DNA from: Anaerolineales bacterium
GTDB taxonomy: Bacteria; Chloroflexota; Anaerolineae; Anaerolineales; E44-bin32
Reading direction: 5' to 3'
Length of the DNA stretch: 12,975 bases
Assembly (NCBI GenBank): GCA_030606845.1
Contig: JAUWFP010000034.1
Location: 1 to 12,975 of the forward strand
A program made the translations under genes and the position numbers. The number at the start of each line of letters is the position of its first letter. Position 1 is the stretch's first letter. The notes below the pieces were generated by a model. That model was given only the letters and a program-made list of their open reading frames with translations, was not told the origin of the DNA and made no database searches. This document shows positions 7,377 to 12,975 of this stretch, piece by piece.

Positions 7377-7420
7377 CGATGATTCACTAGTCATCGCAGT
7401 TTAACATAACAGTGAATGAT
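7377..7420. promoter_or_regulatory. Inverted repeats upstream of the receiver-ParA operon, possible operator
   Basis: Two overlapping dyads lie 17-60 bases upstream of the ATG at 7360. CGATGA (7377-7382) pairs with TCATCG (7391-7396). ATGATTCACT (7379-7388) pairs with AGTGAATGAT (7411-7420) at 9 of 10 positions, with centres about 32 bases apart. This is where a repressor or activator of the operon would bind. No convincing -35/-10 pair could be assigned; TTGCAA with TTAAAC is the best, and it is poor. Confidence 0.3.
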
Positions 7421-7473
7421 ATTGCAAGCATACAAAGTACCCCTGAGGTACCCTGCAGGTGTAATTATAGAAA

Positions 7474-7538
7474 CCATCCGTATGAGAAACATCATAGGGA
7501 TTTCTCCCTCGCCGCTGCGCGGCTCAGTCGAAATGACA
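7474..7538 (+). repeat. Type A repeat, copy 1
   Basis: This copy is 65 bases long and matches copy 2 (7713-7777) at 61 of 65 positions by eye. It holds a perfect hairpin, GCCGC-TGC-GCGGC (7511-7523), and ends in TCGAAATGACA. It runs directly into the type B copy at 7521-7594. Confidence 0.85.
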
Positions 7539-7594
7539 GGTTCTTCGCCAATGTCATTCTGAGCCGTAGCGTAGCGTAGGCGAAGAATCTCGTT
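7521..7594 (+). repeat. Type B repeat, copy 1
   Basis: This copy matches 7921-7994 at 68 of 74 positions, exactly 400 bases away. It contains an internal inverted pair, TTCTTCGCC (7541-7549) and GGCGAAGAA (7579-7587), around TGTCATTCTGAGCC. Its end, AAGAATCTCGTTA (7583-7595), is repeated perfectly in inverse at 7624-7636. Confidence 0.85.
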
Positions 7595-7636
7595 ATCCTT
7601 GGCGGAGAGCTTTCCCGAATTATTAACGAGATTCTT
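7583..7636. repeat. 13-bp perfect inverted repeat closing the first B element
   Basis: AAGAATCTCGTTA (7583-7595) and TAACGAGATTCTT (7624-7636) are exact reverse complements around a 28-base loop. There is no T-run after the second arm, so it is not an ordinary terminator. Confidence 0.8.
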
Positions 7637-7712
7637 AGTCGGGGAGTTTATCCTATCTCTGTCGAAGGTCTCATCAGAAGTACATCGGTTCAGTTGAAAA
7701 AATCCACGGAAG

Positions 7713-7834
7713 CCATCCGCATGAGAAACATCATAGGGATTTCTCCATCGCCGCTGTGCGGCTCGGTCGAAATGACAAAGCAGAGGAGCCCTTCCCGATC
7801 TGTCATTTCGAGCGGAGCGAGAAATCCCTGAGAC
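7713..7834. repeat. Type A repeat copy 2 with inverted partner (palindromic element)
   Basis: Type A copy 2 (7713-7777) is followed, after a 23-base loop, by an inverted partial copy. TCGAAATGACA (7767-7777) mirrors TGTCATTTCGA (7801-7811), and AGGGATTTCTC near 7735 mirrors GAGAAATCCCT (7819-7829). The hairpin GCCGC-TGT-GCGGC (7750-7762) is kept, with its one change in the loop. The whole has the shape of a small palindromic, MITE-like or REP-like element. Confidence 0.75.
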
Positions 7835-7920
7835 GAAACGGGCGTATCTCAAATAATATTATGGAGATTTCTCTATGGATTTCTCCTGACTCTGTCGAAG
7901 GACTCCTCAGACATGACATA

Positions 7921-8054
7921 GGTTCAGTCGAATTGACAGGTTCTTCGCCGATGTCATTCTGAGCCGAAGCGCAGCGTAGGTGAAGAATCTCGTTGCTGTC
8001 AGGAAGTACTCGTAATATCAAAAAACGAGATGCTTCGCTTCGCTCAGCATGACA
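7921..8054. repeat. Type B repeat copy 2 with inverted partner (palindromic element)
   Basis: Type B copy 2 (7921-7994) is followed by an inverted relative at about 8024-8054. The reverse complement of the latter begins TGTCATGCTGAGCGAAGCG and ends in CATCTCGTTTTT, parallel to TGTCATTCTGAGCC...GAATCTCGTT of copy 2. The result is a roughly 100-base imperfect palindrome. Confidence 0.75.
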
Positions 8055-8162
8055 CGTTCCCGCTACCTATCATTTCGAGAAACGGATGAGTGTGAGTTCA
8101 CTAAGACGAAACGGGTGTATCTCAATCAACAGGCGAGCGGAAATAAAGATGAAGATTCGGTT

Positions 8163-8190
8163 TTGATTGCGTGCAACGCTGCTATATAAT
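8163..8190 (+). promoter_or_regulatory. Promoter of the large membrane histidine kinase gene
   Basis: TTGATT (8163-8168) and a perfect TATAAT (8185-8190) are spaced by 16 bases. The predicted start of transcription is near 8197, about 30 bases before the kinase ATG. The context CTGCTATATAATCTTG closely resembles the valS promoter context CTGCTATAATCTTG. Confidence 0.65.
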
Positions 8191-8200
8191 CTTGTTCTAT

Positions 8201-8230
8201 ATGAATATCAAAGGTACCAACCTTAGATGA
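8201..8230 (+). CDS. Possible 9-codon leader ORF coupled to the kinase start
   Basis: ATG at 8201 opens a frame for the peptide MNIKGTNLR, whose TGA overlaps the kinase ATG in an ATGA junction. It would begin about 4 bases after the predicted transcription start, so it would be read almost leaderless. The kinase's own site, AAAGG (8210-8214), lies 12 bases from its ATG. The arrangement may be chance; no function is claimed. Confidence 0.25.
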   Translation: MNIKGTNLR

Positions 8231-11200
8231 CGCTTGAGTTATGGGGCTTTTCAGGGAGCCCCTCGATTGGAATGCCGCTACGTCCATCCGGCTATTTCCT
8301 CCTCCTGGGGGAAATAGCGCTGCTATTGGCGTTCCTTTTTATTCGCCAAGATTGGGCTAAGATCCGCCGCCAAGTTAACGGTTGGATTCGAGAGCCATCT
8401 TTTTTACTCCTCCTTCTCTCCGCACCCCTCGCCGCTCAGCTCTTCATGATCCGTCTTCCAGCACCATCGATGCTGGTCATTCCCGGGGTCCCACAAGGTG
8501 TAGAGGGACCTGCCTTCTCGATATTTGGAGCCTTCCCCTGGCTGCTCGCCGCTGGTTTCCTGGGAGGGGGGCCGGCGATAGTAATCGCCTTTGTGGGTGG
8601 GTTAGCGCGCAGCGCTTGGGAAACGCACAGCATCATCACTCCGCTGCACATGGCCCTTGTGGCTGCATTGGTTTCCTGGTTGTTGCGCCAGAATTATCGC
8701 GAGTGGCTGGGGCGTGCAGGGCGCAACCCGCTCATCGCCGCATTAATCGGTGGGCTTGCGCTGGGGACATTGGGCAGTGTGGAGCATTACATCTACAGCG
8801 GCGGCAGTTTTTATGATGCTTTAGATTTTGCATTTTCTCTGCTCCAACCCACATATCTAGCGGCTTTAATTGAGTTGGGTATTGCCGGCGGGATCTGCCT
8901 TTGGTTGCGCAATTCAAAACGCATACCCTGGTATTCGCCGCAGAGACTTGTTGTTGGACCTTACAACCGATCACTTGCTGCTCGGCTACTCTCACTTCTT
9001 GTCGTGGTAGGCGTTGTCTCAAGCAGCGTGCTGCTTATAGGGGATTGGGTCCTCGCACAGCAGGCAGCACAAGACCTTATTGAAAAACAGATGCTTCAGA
9101 CCTCCGATCAAGTGTCGAGCACGATCCCATATTTCATCCAAACTGGAAGATCGATTGAAACACACATAGCCGAGGAGCTTGGCCCAGCGGTTGAAAACAG
9201 CAACGTTTCTGAAGAACAGATGAAGACGTTCCTGCGGACAATCGCCTTCTTCCGAACGCTTGCCGTCTTCGATAAGGACAAGAATCAACTCGCTGTGTAC
9301 CCTGCGGAGGGAATTCTGTCTGAAGGGACTCCTTTCGAGTTAGGAGCAGCTCTGGATGCTGCGCTCCTGGGCGTCTCGGAAGAGGTGGTCCTGCGACCGG
9401 ACAGGGAAGCTGCCTCAGCTCGGCTGGCTTTCGTTACACCCGTTCGTTCTCCAGAAAGCAATGAGCCGATTGGGGCGATTGTGGGCGTGACAGATCTGGA
9501 TACCAATCCCTACCTCCTGCCGGTTATGGAGATCATTCAAGGACTTGCTCCTGGTCAGGCTTTCATCATCGATGCAGACGGCACGATCCTTGTTCACAAC
9601 GATCCACGCCGCTTGATGTTGACATTTGAAAGCAGTGAGGCCGGCATCAACCAGGTGGTTTTAGAGACAGCTCCAGACGGCACTCGCAGACTGGTCAACA
9701 CAAATGAAGTCAGCGGTTACCCTTGGTGGGTTGTTGTAACCGTAGCCCAGAGTGAGGTCCAGAAGCTGGCTTTACAAATCGCAGCAAACTTATTTGTCGT
9801 CGTCCTGGCGGTCGGCGTTGTTATGCTCCTCGCTGTCTATTTAATCAGCCGGCGACTAACGCAGCCCCTGCGCATGATGGCGAGTGTTGCCCAGTCGATC
9901 GCGCGCGGGAACCTGGAGCAGCCGGTGGTTGGTGAGGGTCAAGATGAAATCGGCCGCCTGGCTGTTTCTTTCGAGCGCATGCGCCGGCGTCTTAAAGCTC
10001 GCCTGGATGAAATGGGCTTGCTTCTCACCGCGAGTCAGGAGGTGGCGAGCTCCTTTAATCTTGATGAATCGCTGCCGCCGATCCTTGCAGGAATTAAGGA
10101 TCTTACTCGCTCGGATTTTGTGCACCTAGCGCTAAGCCCGGATGAAACAATTAACTTCCACATGGAAACTTACACTGCAGGCGATGATCCCGGAAACTGG
10201 GCTGCGCTCGACGCTCAAATTCTCGAACTTTGTGAGACCTCGGGGAGGTTCACACTCGAGAACCCGACACGAGCGAAAGCGGTTCTGGATATTCAATCCC
10301 TCGACACTCCCCTGGAAGCGATGACCGCAGTGCCGCTGCAGAATGAAGATGTATTTGTCGGAGTCCTATGGATGGGTTACCGGCAGCCTCAAGTTTTTAC
10401 CCCAGATGCGCTACGGCTCCTGTCGATTCTCTCAGGACAGCTTGCGGTTGCCGTTGTGAATGCGCGGCTGTATCAACAGGCGGAGCAAGAACGTCTGCAG
10501 CTCACTGCTGTGCTTGAAACAACGCCGGATGCAGTTATTTTGATTGATACGGATGATCGCATCTCGCTCGCTAATCCAGCGGCAGAAGTCGTTTTGAAGC
10601 GCAGCGCAGATGAATCTTTAGGTGAGTTGGTGGAAGAGTGTATCGAGTCGCAAGAGCTCCTCGATTTGCTTGATGAATCAGAGTCTGAATCACGTTCGGT
10701 GGAAATCCATTTGGATAAAGGGCAAATCATGTTCGCCTCAATTTCGGATATCCACTCACCGAGTGAAGGCACCTCAGGCCGTGTGTGCGTACTCTGGGAC
10801 ATCACTCATTACAAGAAGCTCGATACACTGAAGTCGGAGTTCGTCTCAACGGTAAGTCATGATTTGCGTGCTCCCTTAACGCTGATGCGCGGTTACGCCA
10901 CCATGCTCAGTATGGTCGGGGCAATGAACGAACAGCAGAAGGAATTCATAAGCAAGATTCTCACGAGCGCGGACCAAATGGGAGAACTTATTGGCAATGT
11001 GCTAGATCTAGGCAGGATAGAGGCTGGTGTCGGGCTTGATGTGGAAACCATTCCGCTGGGCTCCATACTTGATTCGGTCTTGGACACATATCGACCACAG
11101 GCCGTGAACAAGCAGATTACATTAGACGTAGAGCTTGAAGAGGAGATGGAGCCGGTCGAAGTCGATGCGACGCTCATCCGCCAGGCGATTGCTAATCTGG

Positions 11201-11532
11201 TCGATAATGCCCTGAAATACACGCCGGCTGATGGCCTTGTCACCATCCATGCCGAGCAGCAGGAGGAATTCCAGATTCTGCAAGTTAAGGACAATGGCAT
11301 GGGCATCGCTCCCACGGATCAGGCGCGCCTGTTCGAAAAATTTTATCGGGCCCGGGGACGCGAGACTTTGAGCATTAAAGGTTCGGGTTTAGGGCTGGCG
11401 ATTGTCAAGTCCATTGTTCAGCAGCACGGTGGGAGAGTGTCCGTCGAGAGCAAGCTTGGTGAAGGCAGCACATTTACCATTTGGTTCCCTATTCGCCAGC
11501 CGGAAGAGGCGGAAGAAGCCGCAGTGGAGTGA
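8227..11532 (+). CDS. Large membrane sensor histidine kinase (multi-TM, Cache, HAMP, GAF, PAS)
   Basis: The protein has 1101 residues. The first 235 residues hold several hydrophobic helices (about 22-39, 57-76, 97-125, 135-153, 168-190, 205-228), a membrane sensor module loosely resembling 5TM-LYT types (GGGPAIVIAFVGGLARS). A further helix (about 252-275) precedes an extracytoplasmic double-Cache-like region (about 280-515; GQAFIIDADGTILVHNDP). Then come TM about 519-541, HAMP (540-593), GAF (about 597-755), PAS (about 757-865), HisKA with H878 in SHDLRAPLT, and HATPase with the N-box near 984 (ANLVDNALKYTP), KDNGMGI and GSGLGLAIVKSIVQQHGG. All kinase motifs are intact. The tail is acidic. 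An in-frame TAG lies directly before the ATG, so 8227 is the first possible start. No response regulator follows; the divergent receiver-ParA gene across the repeat region is the nearest candidate partner. Confidence 0.93.
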   Translation: MTLELWGFSGSPSIGMPLRPSGYFLLLGEIALLLAFLFIRQDWAKIRRQVNGWIREPSFLLLLLSAPLAAQLFMIRLPAPSMLVIPGVPQGVEGPAFSIFGAFPWLLAAGFLGGGPAIVIAFVGGLARSAWETHSIITPLHMALVAALVSWLLRQNYREWLGRAGRNPLIAALIGGLALGTLGSVEHYIYSGGSFYDALDFAFSLLQPTYLAALIELGIAGGICLWLRNSKRIPWYSPQRLVVGPYNRSLAARLLSLLVVVGVVSSSVLLIGDWVLAQQAAQDLIEKQMLQTSDQVSSTIPYFIQTGRSIETHIAEELGPAVENSNVSEEQMKTFLRTIAFFRTLAVFDKDKNQLAVYPAEGILSEGTPFELGAALDAALLGVSEEVVLRPDREAASARLAFVTPVRSPESNEPIGAIVGVTDLDTNPYLLPVMEIIQGLAPGQAFIIDADGTILVHNDPRRLMLTFESSEAGINQVVLETAPDGTRRLVNTNEVSGYPWWVVVTVAQSEVQKLALQIAANLFVVVLAVGVVMLLAVYLISRRLTQPLRMMASVAQSIARGNLEQPVVGEGQDEIGRLAVSFERMRRRLKARLDEMGLLLTASQEVASSFNLDESLPPILAGIKDLTRSDFVHLALSPDETINFHMETYTAGDDPGNWAALDAQILELCETSGRFTLENPTRAKAVLDIQSLDTPLEAMTAVPLQNEDVFVGVLWMGYRQPQVFTPDALRLLSILSGQLAVAVVNARLYQQAEQERLQLTAVLETTPDAVILIDTDDRISLANPAAEVVLKRSADESLGELVEECIESQELLDLLDESESESRSVEIHLDKGQIMFASISDIHSPSEGTSGRVCVLWDITHYKKLDTLKSEFVSTVSHDLRAPLTLMRGYATMLSMVGAMNEQQKEFISKILTSADQMGELIGNVLDLGRIEAGVGLDVETIPLGSILDSVLDTYRPQAVNKQITLDVELEEEMEPVEVDATLIRQAIANLVDNALKYTPADGLVTIHAEQQEEFQILQVKDNGMGIAPTDQARLFEKFYRARGRETLSIKGSGLGLAIVKSIVQQHGGRVSVESKLGEGSTFTIWFPIRQPEEAEEAAVE

Positions 11533-11551
11533 GCGGGTAAAGAGCGAAAAA

Positions 11552-11581
11552 TTGACGCTGCATTCCAATCTCTGCTATAAT
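11552..11581 (+). promoter_or_regulatory. valS promoter
   Basis: TTGACG (11552-11557) and TATAAT (11576-11581) are spaced by 18 bases, with an upstream TGC making an extended -10. Transcription should start near 11588, just ahead of the T-box leader. It begins 20 bases after the kinase stop, with no terminator in between. Confidence 0.85.
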
Positions 11582-11587
11582 CTTGCA

Positions 11588-11885
11588 CAACAACCGAAGA
11601 GGAAAGGCGTACATCATCAGGAGGAGTAAGCCGAACCGCGCTGACAGAGAAGGAGAGGCCAAAGACTGAGAGCCCTCCGCAGCGGCAGCGGCTGAACGTC
11701 GCCCGATGCGCCCGCCGAAGAAACTGTTGGCAGGTCAACAGGAGTAGAGCGGCGCGGGTGAGCCCGTTACAGCGAAGCCCGGATGCTGGTCCAGGGCAAT
11801 GAGCGCGCTCGTACAGGGATGTGCGGCGAACTGAGGTGGTACCGCGGAGGTTCAACCCTTCGTCCTCATGGACAAGGGGTTTTTC
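11588..11885 (+). promoter_or_regulatory. T-box riboswitch (tRNA-Val sensing) upstream of valS
   Basis: The leader has the T-box sequence TGAGGTGGTACCGCGG at 11832-11847, followed by a terminator. Stem I can be drawn: GGCG near 11607 pairs with CGCC after the specifier, and GCCG pairs with CGGC; the AGTA motif (in GAGGAGTAA) and ACAGAGA (11644-11650) are present, as is an apical GGAG...CTCC hairpin. The specifier is GTC (valine) at 11698-11700 in CTGAAC-GTC-GCCC, followed by a purine as usual. A CTGTTG/CAACAG hairpin (11724-11741) and the GAGTAG and CCCGTTACAG segments belong to the Stem II/III region. The TGGT bulge would pair with the ACCA end of uncharged tRNA-Val. TGAGG (11832-11836) pairs with CCTCA (11864-11868) in the antiterminator. 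When tRNA-Val is uncharged, transcription should read through to valS. Confidence 0.92.
11854..11885 (+). terminator. T-box-controlled intrinsic terminator of valS
   Basis: AACCCTT...GTCC pairs with GGAC...AGGGGTT around a TCAT loop, and a run of T residues follows (11880-11884). The 5' arm and loop overlap CCTCA of the antiterminator, so the two folds exclude each other. Confidence 0.88.
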
Positions 11886-11917
11886 TGTTTAATGGACCCT
11901 ATAGTGGGCTATTGCGA

Positions 11918-11951
11918 TCGAGGGATGAGTTCCATTCTCTCGAGGAGGTGG
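11918..11951 (+). promoter_or_regulatory. Hairpin abutting the valS ribosome-binding site
   Basis: TCGAGGGA (11918-11925) pairs with TCTCTCGA (11936-11943) with one G-U pair and a 10-base loop. The next base begins the GGAGGTGG ribosome site (11944-11951), 8 bases before the ATG. The site itself stays unpaired, so the fold more likely exposes it than hides it. Confidence 0.4.
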
Positions 11952-11959
11952 ATTGAGCG

Positions 11960-12975
11960 ATGTCTGATTTCAAGCTTGCCAAGACCTACGATTTTAACGA
12001 TGTGGAAAGCCGGATTTACCAGTGGTGGGAAGAATCCGGGTATTTCACGCCGGAGATGCAGCCGGGGGTTAAGCCCTATATCATCTCCATGCCTCCGCCG
12101 AATGTCACCGGTGAAATGCATATCGGACACGCCATGTTTGTCGCCATCGAGGACCTAATGATCCGTCATAGCCGGATGACCGGCGTTCCGACGCTATGGC
12201 TGCCGGGGACGGATCACGCTGGGATTGCCACTCAGCTTCAGGTCGAAAAATACCTTCTTAGGACGGATGAAGTCACGCGGGAAGAGATCGGACGCGATGC
12301 GTTTGTCCAGAAAACCTGGGAATGGAAGGAAAAATATGGGGGGATCATCACGCAGCAGCTGCGCCGTCTCGGGGCTTCCTGCGATTGGACGCGAGAAAGA
12401 TTTACGCGCGACGAGGGTTTATCCGTGGCAGTTCTTGAAGCCTTCGTTCGGCTGTATGAGAAAGGATACATTTACCGCGGGACGTATCTGATCAATTGGT
12501 CTCCAGGGCTCCAAACGGCGGTTAGCGATCTCGAGGTGGAATATCATGAGGAACAGGGTTCTCTTTATTACTTCAATTACCGCGTGGAAGGGTCTGATGA
12601 GAATATCCCCGTCGCAACAACCAGACCTGAAACGATCCTTGGCGACACGGCGGTAGCGATTCATCCCGATGATAAGCGGTATCAGCACCTAATCGGAAAG
12701 ACCTGTCTTGTGCCCATTCTCGATCGGCAAATCCCGGTCATTGCCGATGATTACGTCGACCTGGAGTTTGGAACAGGTGCGTTGAAAATCACACCCGGTC
12801 ATGACCCGGATGACTATGAAATTGGTCAACGGCACAAACTGCCGGTACTCAACATCCTCAATGCGGATGCGACGATGAACGATGCGGCCGGCCCGTACGC
12901 TGGCCTGGATCGATTCGAGTGCCGCAAGAAGCTCTGGGCGGATATGGAAGCACAAGGGCTCACGTTGAAGACTGA
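11960..12975 (+). CDS. valS: Valyl-tRNA synthetase, N-terminal part (runs off right edge)
   Basis: The first 338 codons are present and open to the edge. The class I signature is clear: PPPNVTGEMHIGHA with HIGH at residues 54-57, and LPGTDHAGIATQ (81-92), which is typical of ValRS. INWSPGLQTAVSDLEVEY marks the entry to the CP1 editing domain. Editing motifs TTRPETILGDTAV (from 220) and GTGALKITPGHDPDDYEIG (H281, D282, P283) should clear mischarged threonine from tRNA-Val. KMSKS, the anticodon domain and the C-terminal coiled coil lie beyond the window. The N-terminus (DFKLAKTYDFNDVESRIYQWW) is standard, so ATG 11960 with a strong GGAGGTGG site is the start. It catalyses ATP-dependent charging of tRNA-Val in the cytoplasm and is regulated by the upstream T-box. 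Confidence 0.97.
   Translation, partial: MSDFKLAKTYDFNDVESRIYQWWEESGYFTPEMQPGVKPYIISMPPPNVTGEMHIGHAMFVAIEDLMIRHSRMTGVPTLWLPGTDHAGIATQLQVEKYLLRTDEVTREEIGRDAFVQKTWEWKEKYGGIITQQLRRLGASCDWTRERFTRDEGLSVAVLEAFVRLYEKGYIYRGTYLINWSPGLQTAVSDLEVEYHEEQGSLYYFNYRVEGSDENIPVATTRPETILGDTAVAIHPDDKRYQHLIGKTCLVPILDRQIPVIADDYVDLEFGTGALKITPGHDPDDYEIGQRHKLPVLNILNADATMNDAAGPYAGLDRFECRKKLWADMEAQGLTLKT

Larger units (their letters stand above)
7440..8160. repeat. Mosaic of direct and inverted repeats between the divergent signalling genes
   Basis: This stretch has no credible gene and is largely built from four repeat types. Type A (65 bases) is at 7474-7538 and 7713-7777. Type B (60-74 bases) is at 7521-7594 and 7921-7994. 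Type C (22 bases) is at 7657-7678 and 7890-7911. Type D (22 bases) is at 7831-7852 and 8104-8125. Several copies are followed by an inverted partial copy, giving large palindromes. The sequence style matches short dispersed repeats containing TGTCATTCTGAGC and GAAGAATCTC that I recall from Chloroflexota and related genomes. Open frames here have no domain and translate the repeats. Confidence 0.8.

Noticed and set aside
7437..7460. GTACC/GGTAC mini-palindrome before the repeat mosaic
   Set aside because: Only a 5-bp stem without T-run or partner copies; too short to support a terminator or operator call.
7391..7852. 153-residue minus-strand frame in the repeat region
   Set aside because: It is a translation of the A and B repeats (SRSARNDR, CHFDRAAQRR type strings that recur where the repeats recur), with no domain. 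Such frames are typical false genes.
7756..8021. Short frames on both strands inside the repeat mosaic
   Set aside because: They also follow repeat sequence, overlap each other on opposite strands, and lack domains.
7474..8125. Repeats considered as a CRISPR array
   Set aside because: Only two copies of each block, unequal spacing, different block lengths, internal palindromes and no cas genes.
11418..11855. 145-residue minus-strand frame over the kinase end and T-box
   Set aside because: It is antisense to the conserved HATPase motifs and to the structured T-box leader.
12225..12955. Short frames on both strands inside valS
   Set aside because: The valS frame is open from 11960 to the edge with all expected motifs, so these are shadows.

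Overview
The window reads like a chromosomal segment of a Gram-positive-type or early-branching bacterium; Chloroflexota (Anaerolineae-like) is my best guess. The reasons are moderate GC, sigma70-type TTGAC/TATAAT promoters, a T-box leader on valS, many GAF/HAMP/PAS histidine kinases, and scattered repeats of the 'TGTCATTCTGAGC...GAAGAATCTC' type that I recall from that phylum. This placement is inference, not something the sequence proves. There is no phage, transposase, CRISPR, tRNA or rRNA in view.

Layout. (1) 1-2264, minus strand: a gene run read from right to left, made of a HAD-family pyrimidine 5'-nucleotidase-like hydrolase, a 75-aa single-pass membrane protein, an unpaired CoA-transferase alpha-type subunit, and (after 87 bases) the N-terminal part of an S41 C-terminal processing peptidase that runs off the left edge. 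(2) 2265-2471: a divergent promoter region that also holds coding-like debris. (3) 2472-4196, plus strand: mutL with an intact endonuclease motif; its stop overlaps the stop of the gene opposite. (4) 4193-7360, minus strand: a tight three-gene operon of a receiver-ParA/CpaE-like fusion, a Sir2 deacylase and a soluble GAF histidine kinase. (5) 7361-8226: 866 bases without a credible gene, filled by a mosaic of direct and inverted repeats, with promoter sequence at the right end. (6) 8227-11532, plus strand: a 1101-aa membrane histidine kinase (multi-TM, Cache, HAMP, GAF, PAS, HisKA, HATPase). (7) 11533-11959: a strong promoter, a T-box riboswitch with a GUC (valine) specifier, and its terminator. 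(8) 11960 to the right edge: the N-terminal 338 codons of valyl-tRNA synthetase.

How the parts work together. The centre of the window (4193-11532) is a signalling block. Two histidine kinases of different type flank a receiver-ParA protein, with a Sir2 deacylase inside the same operon. The kinases are plausible phosphodonors for the receiver, and the ParA-like half suggests an output in positioning or polar assembly rather than transcription. valS is controlled by uncharged tRNA-Val through the T-box. I found no clearly new defence or mobile system. The strongest candidates for follow-up are the receiver-ParA/Sir2/kinase operon and the repeat mosaic beside it.
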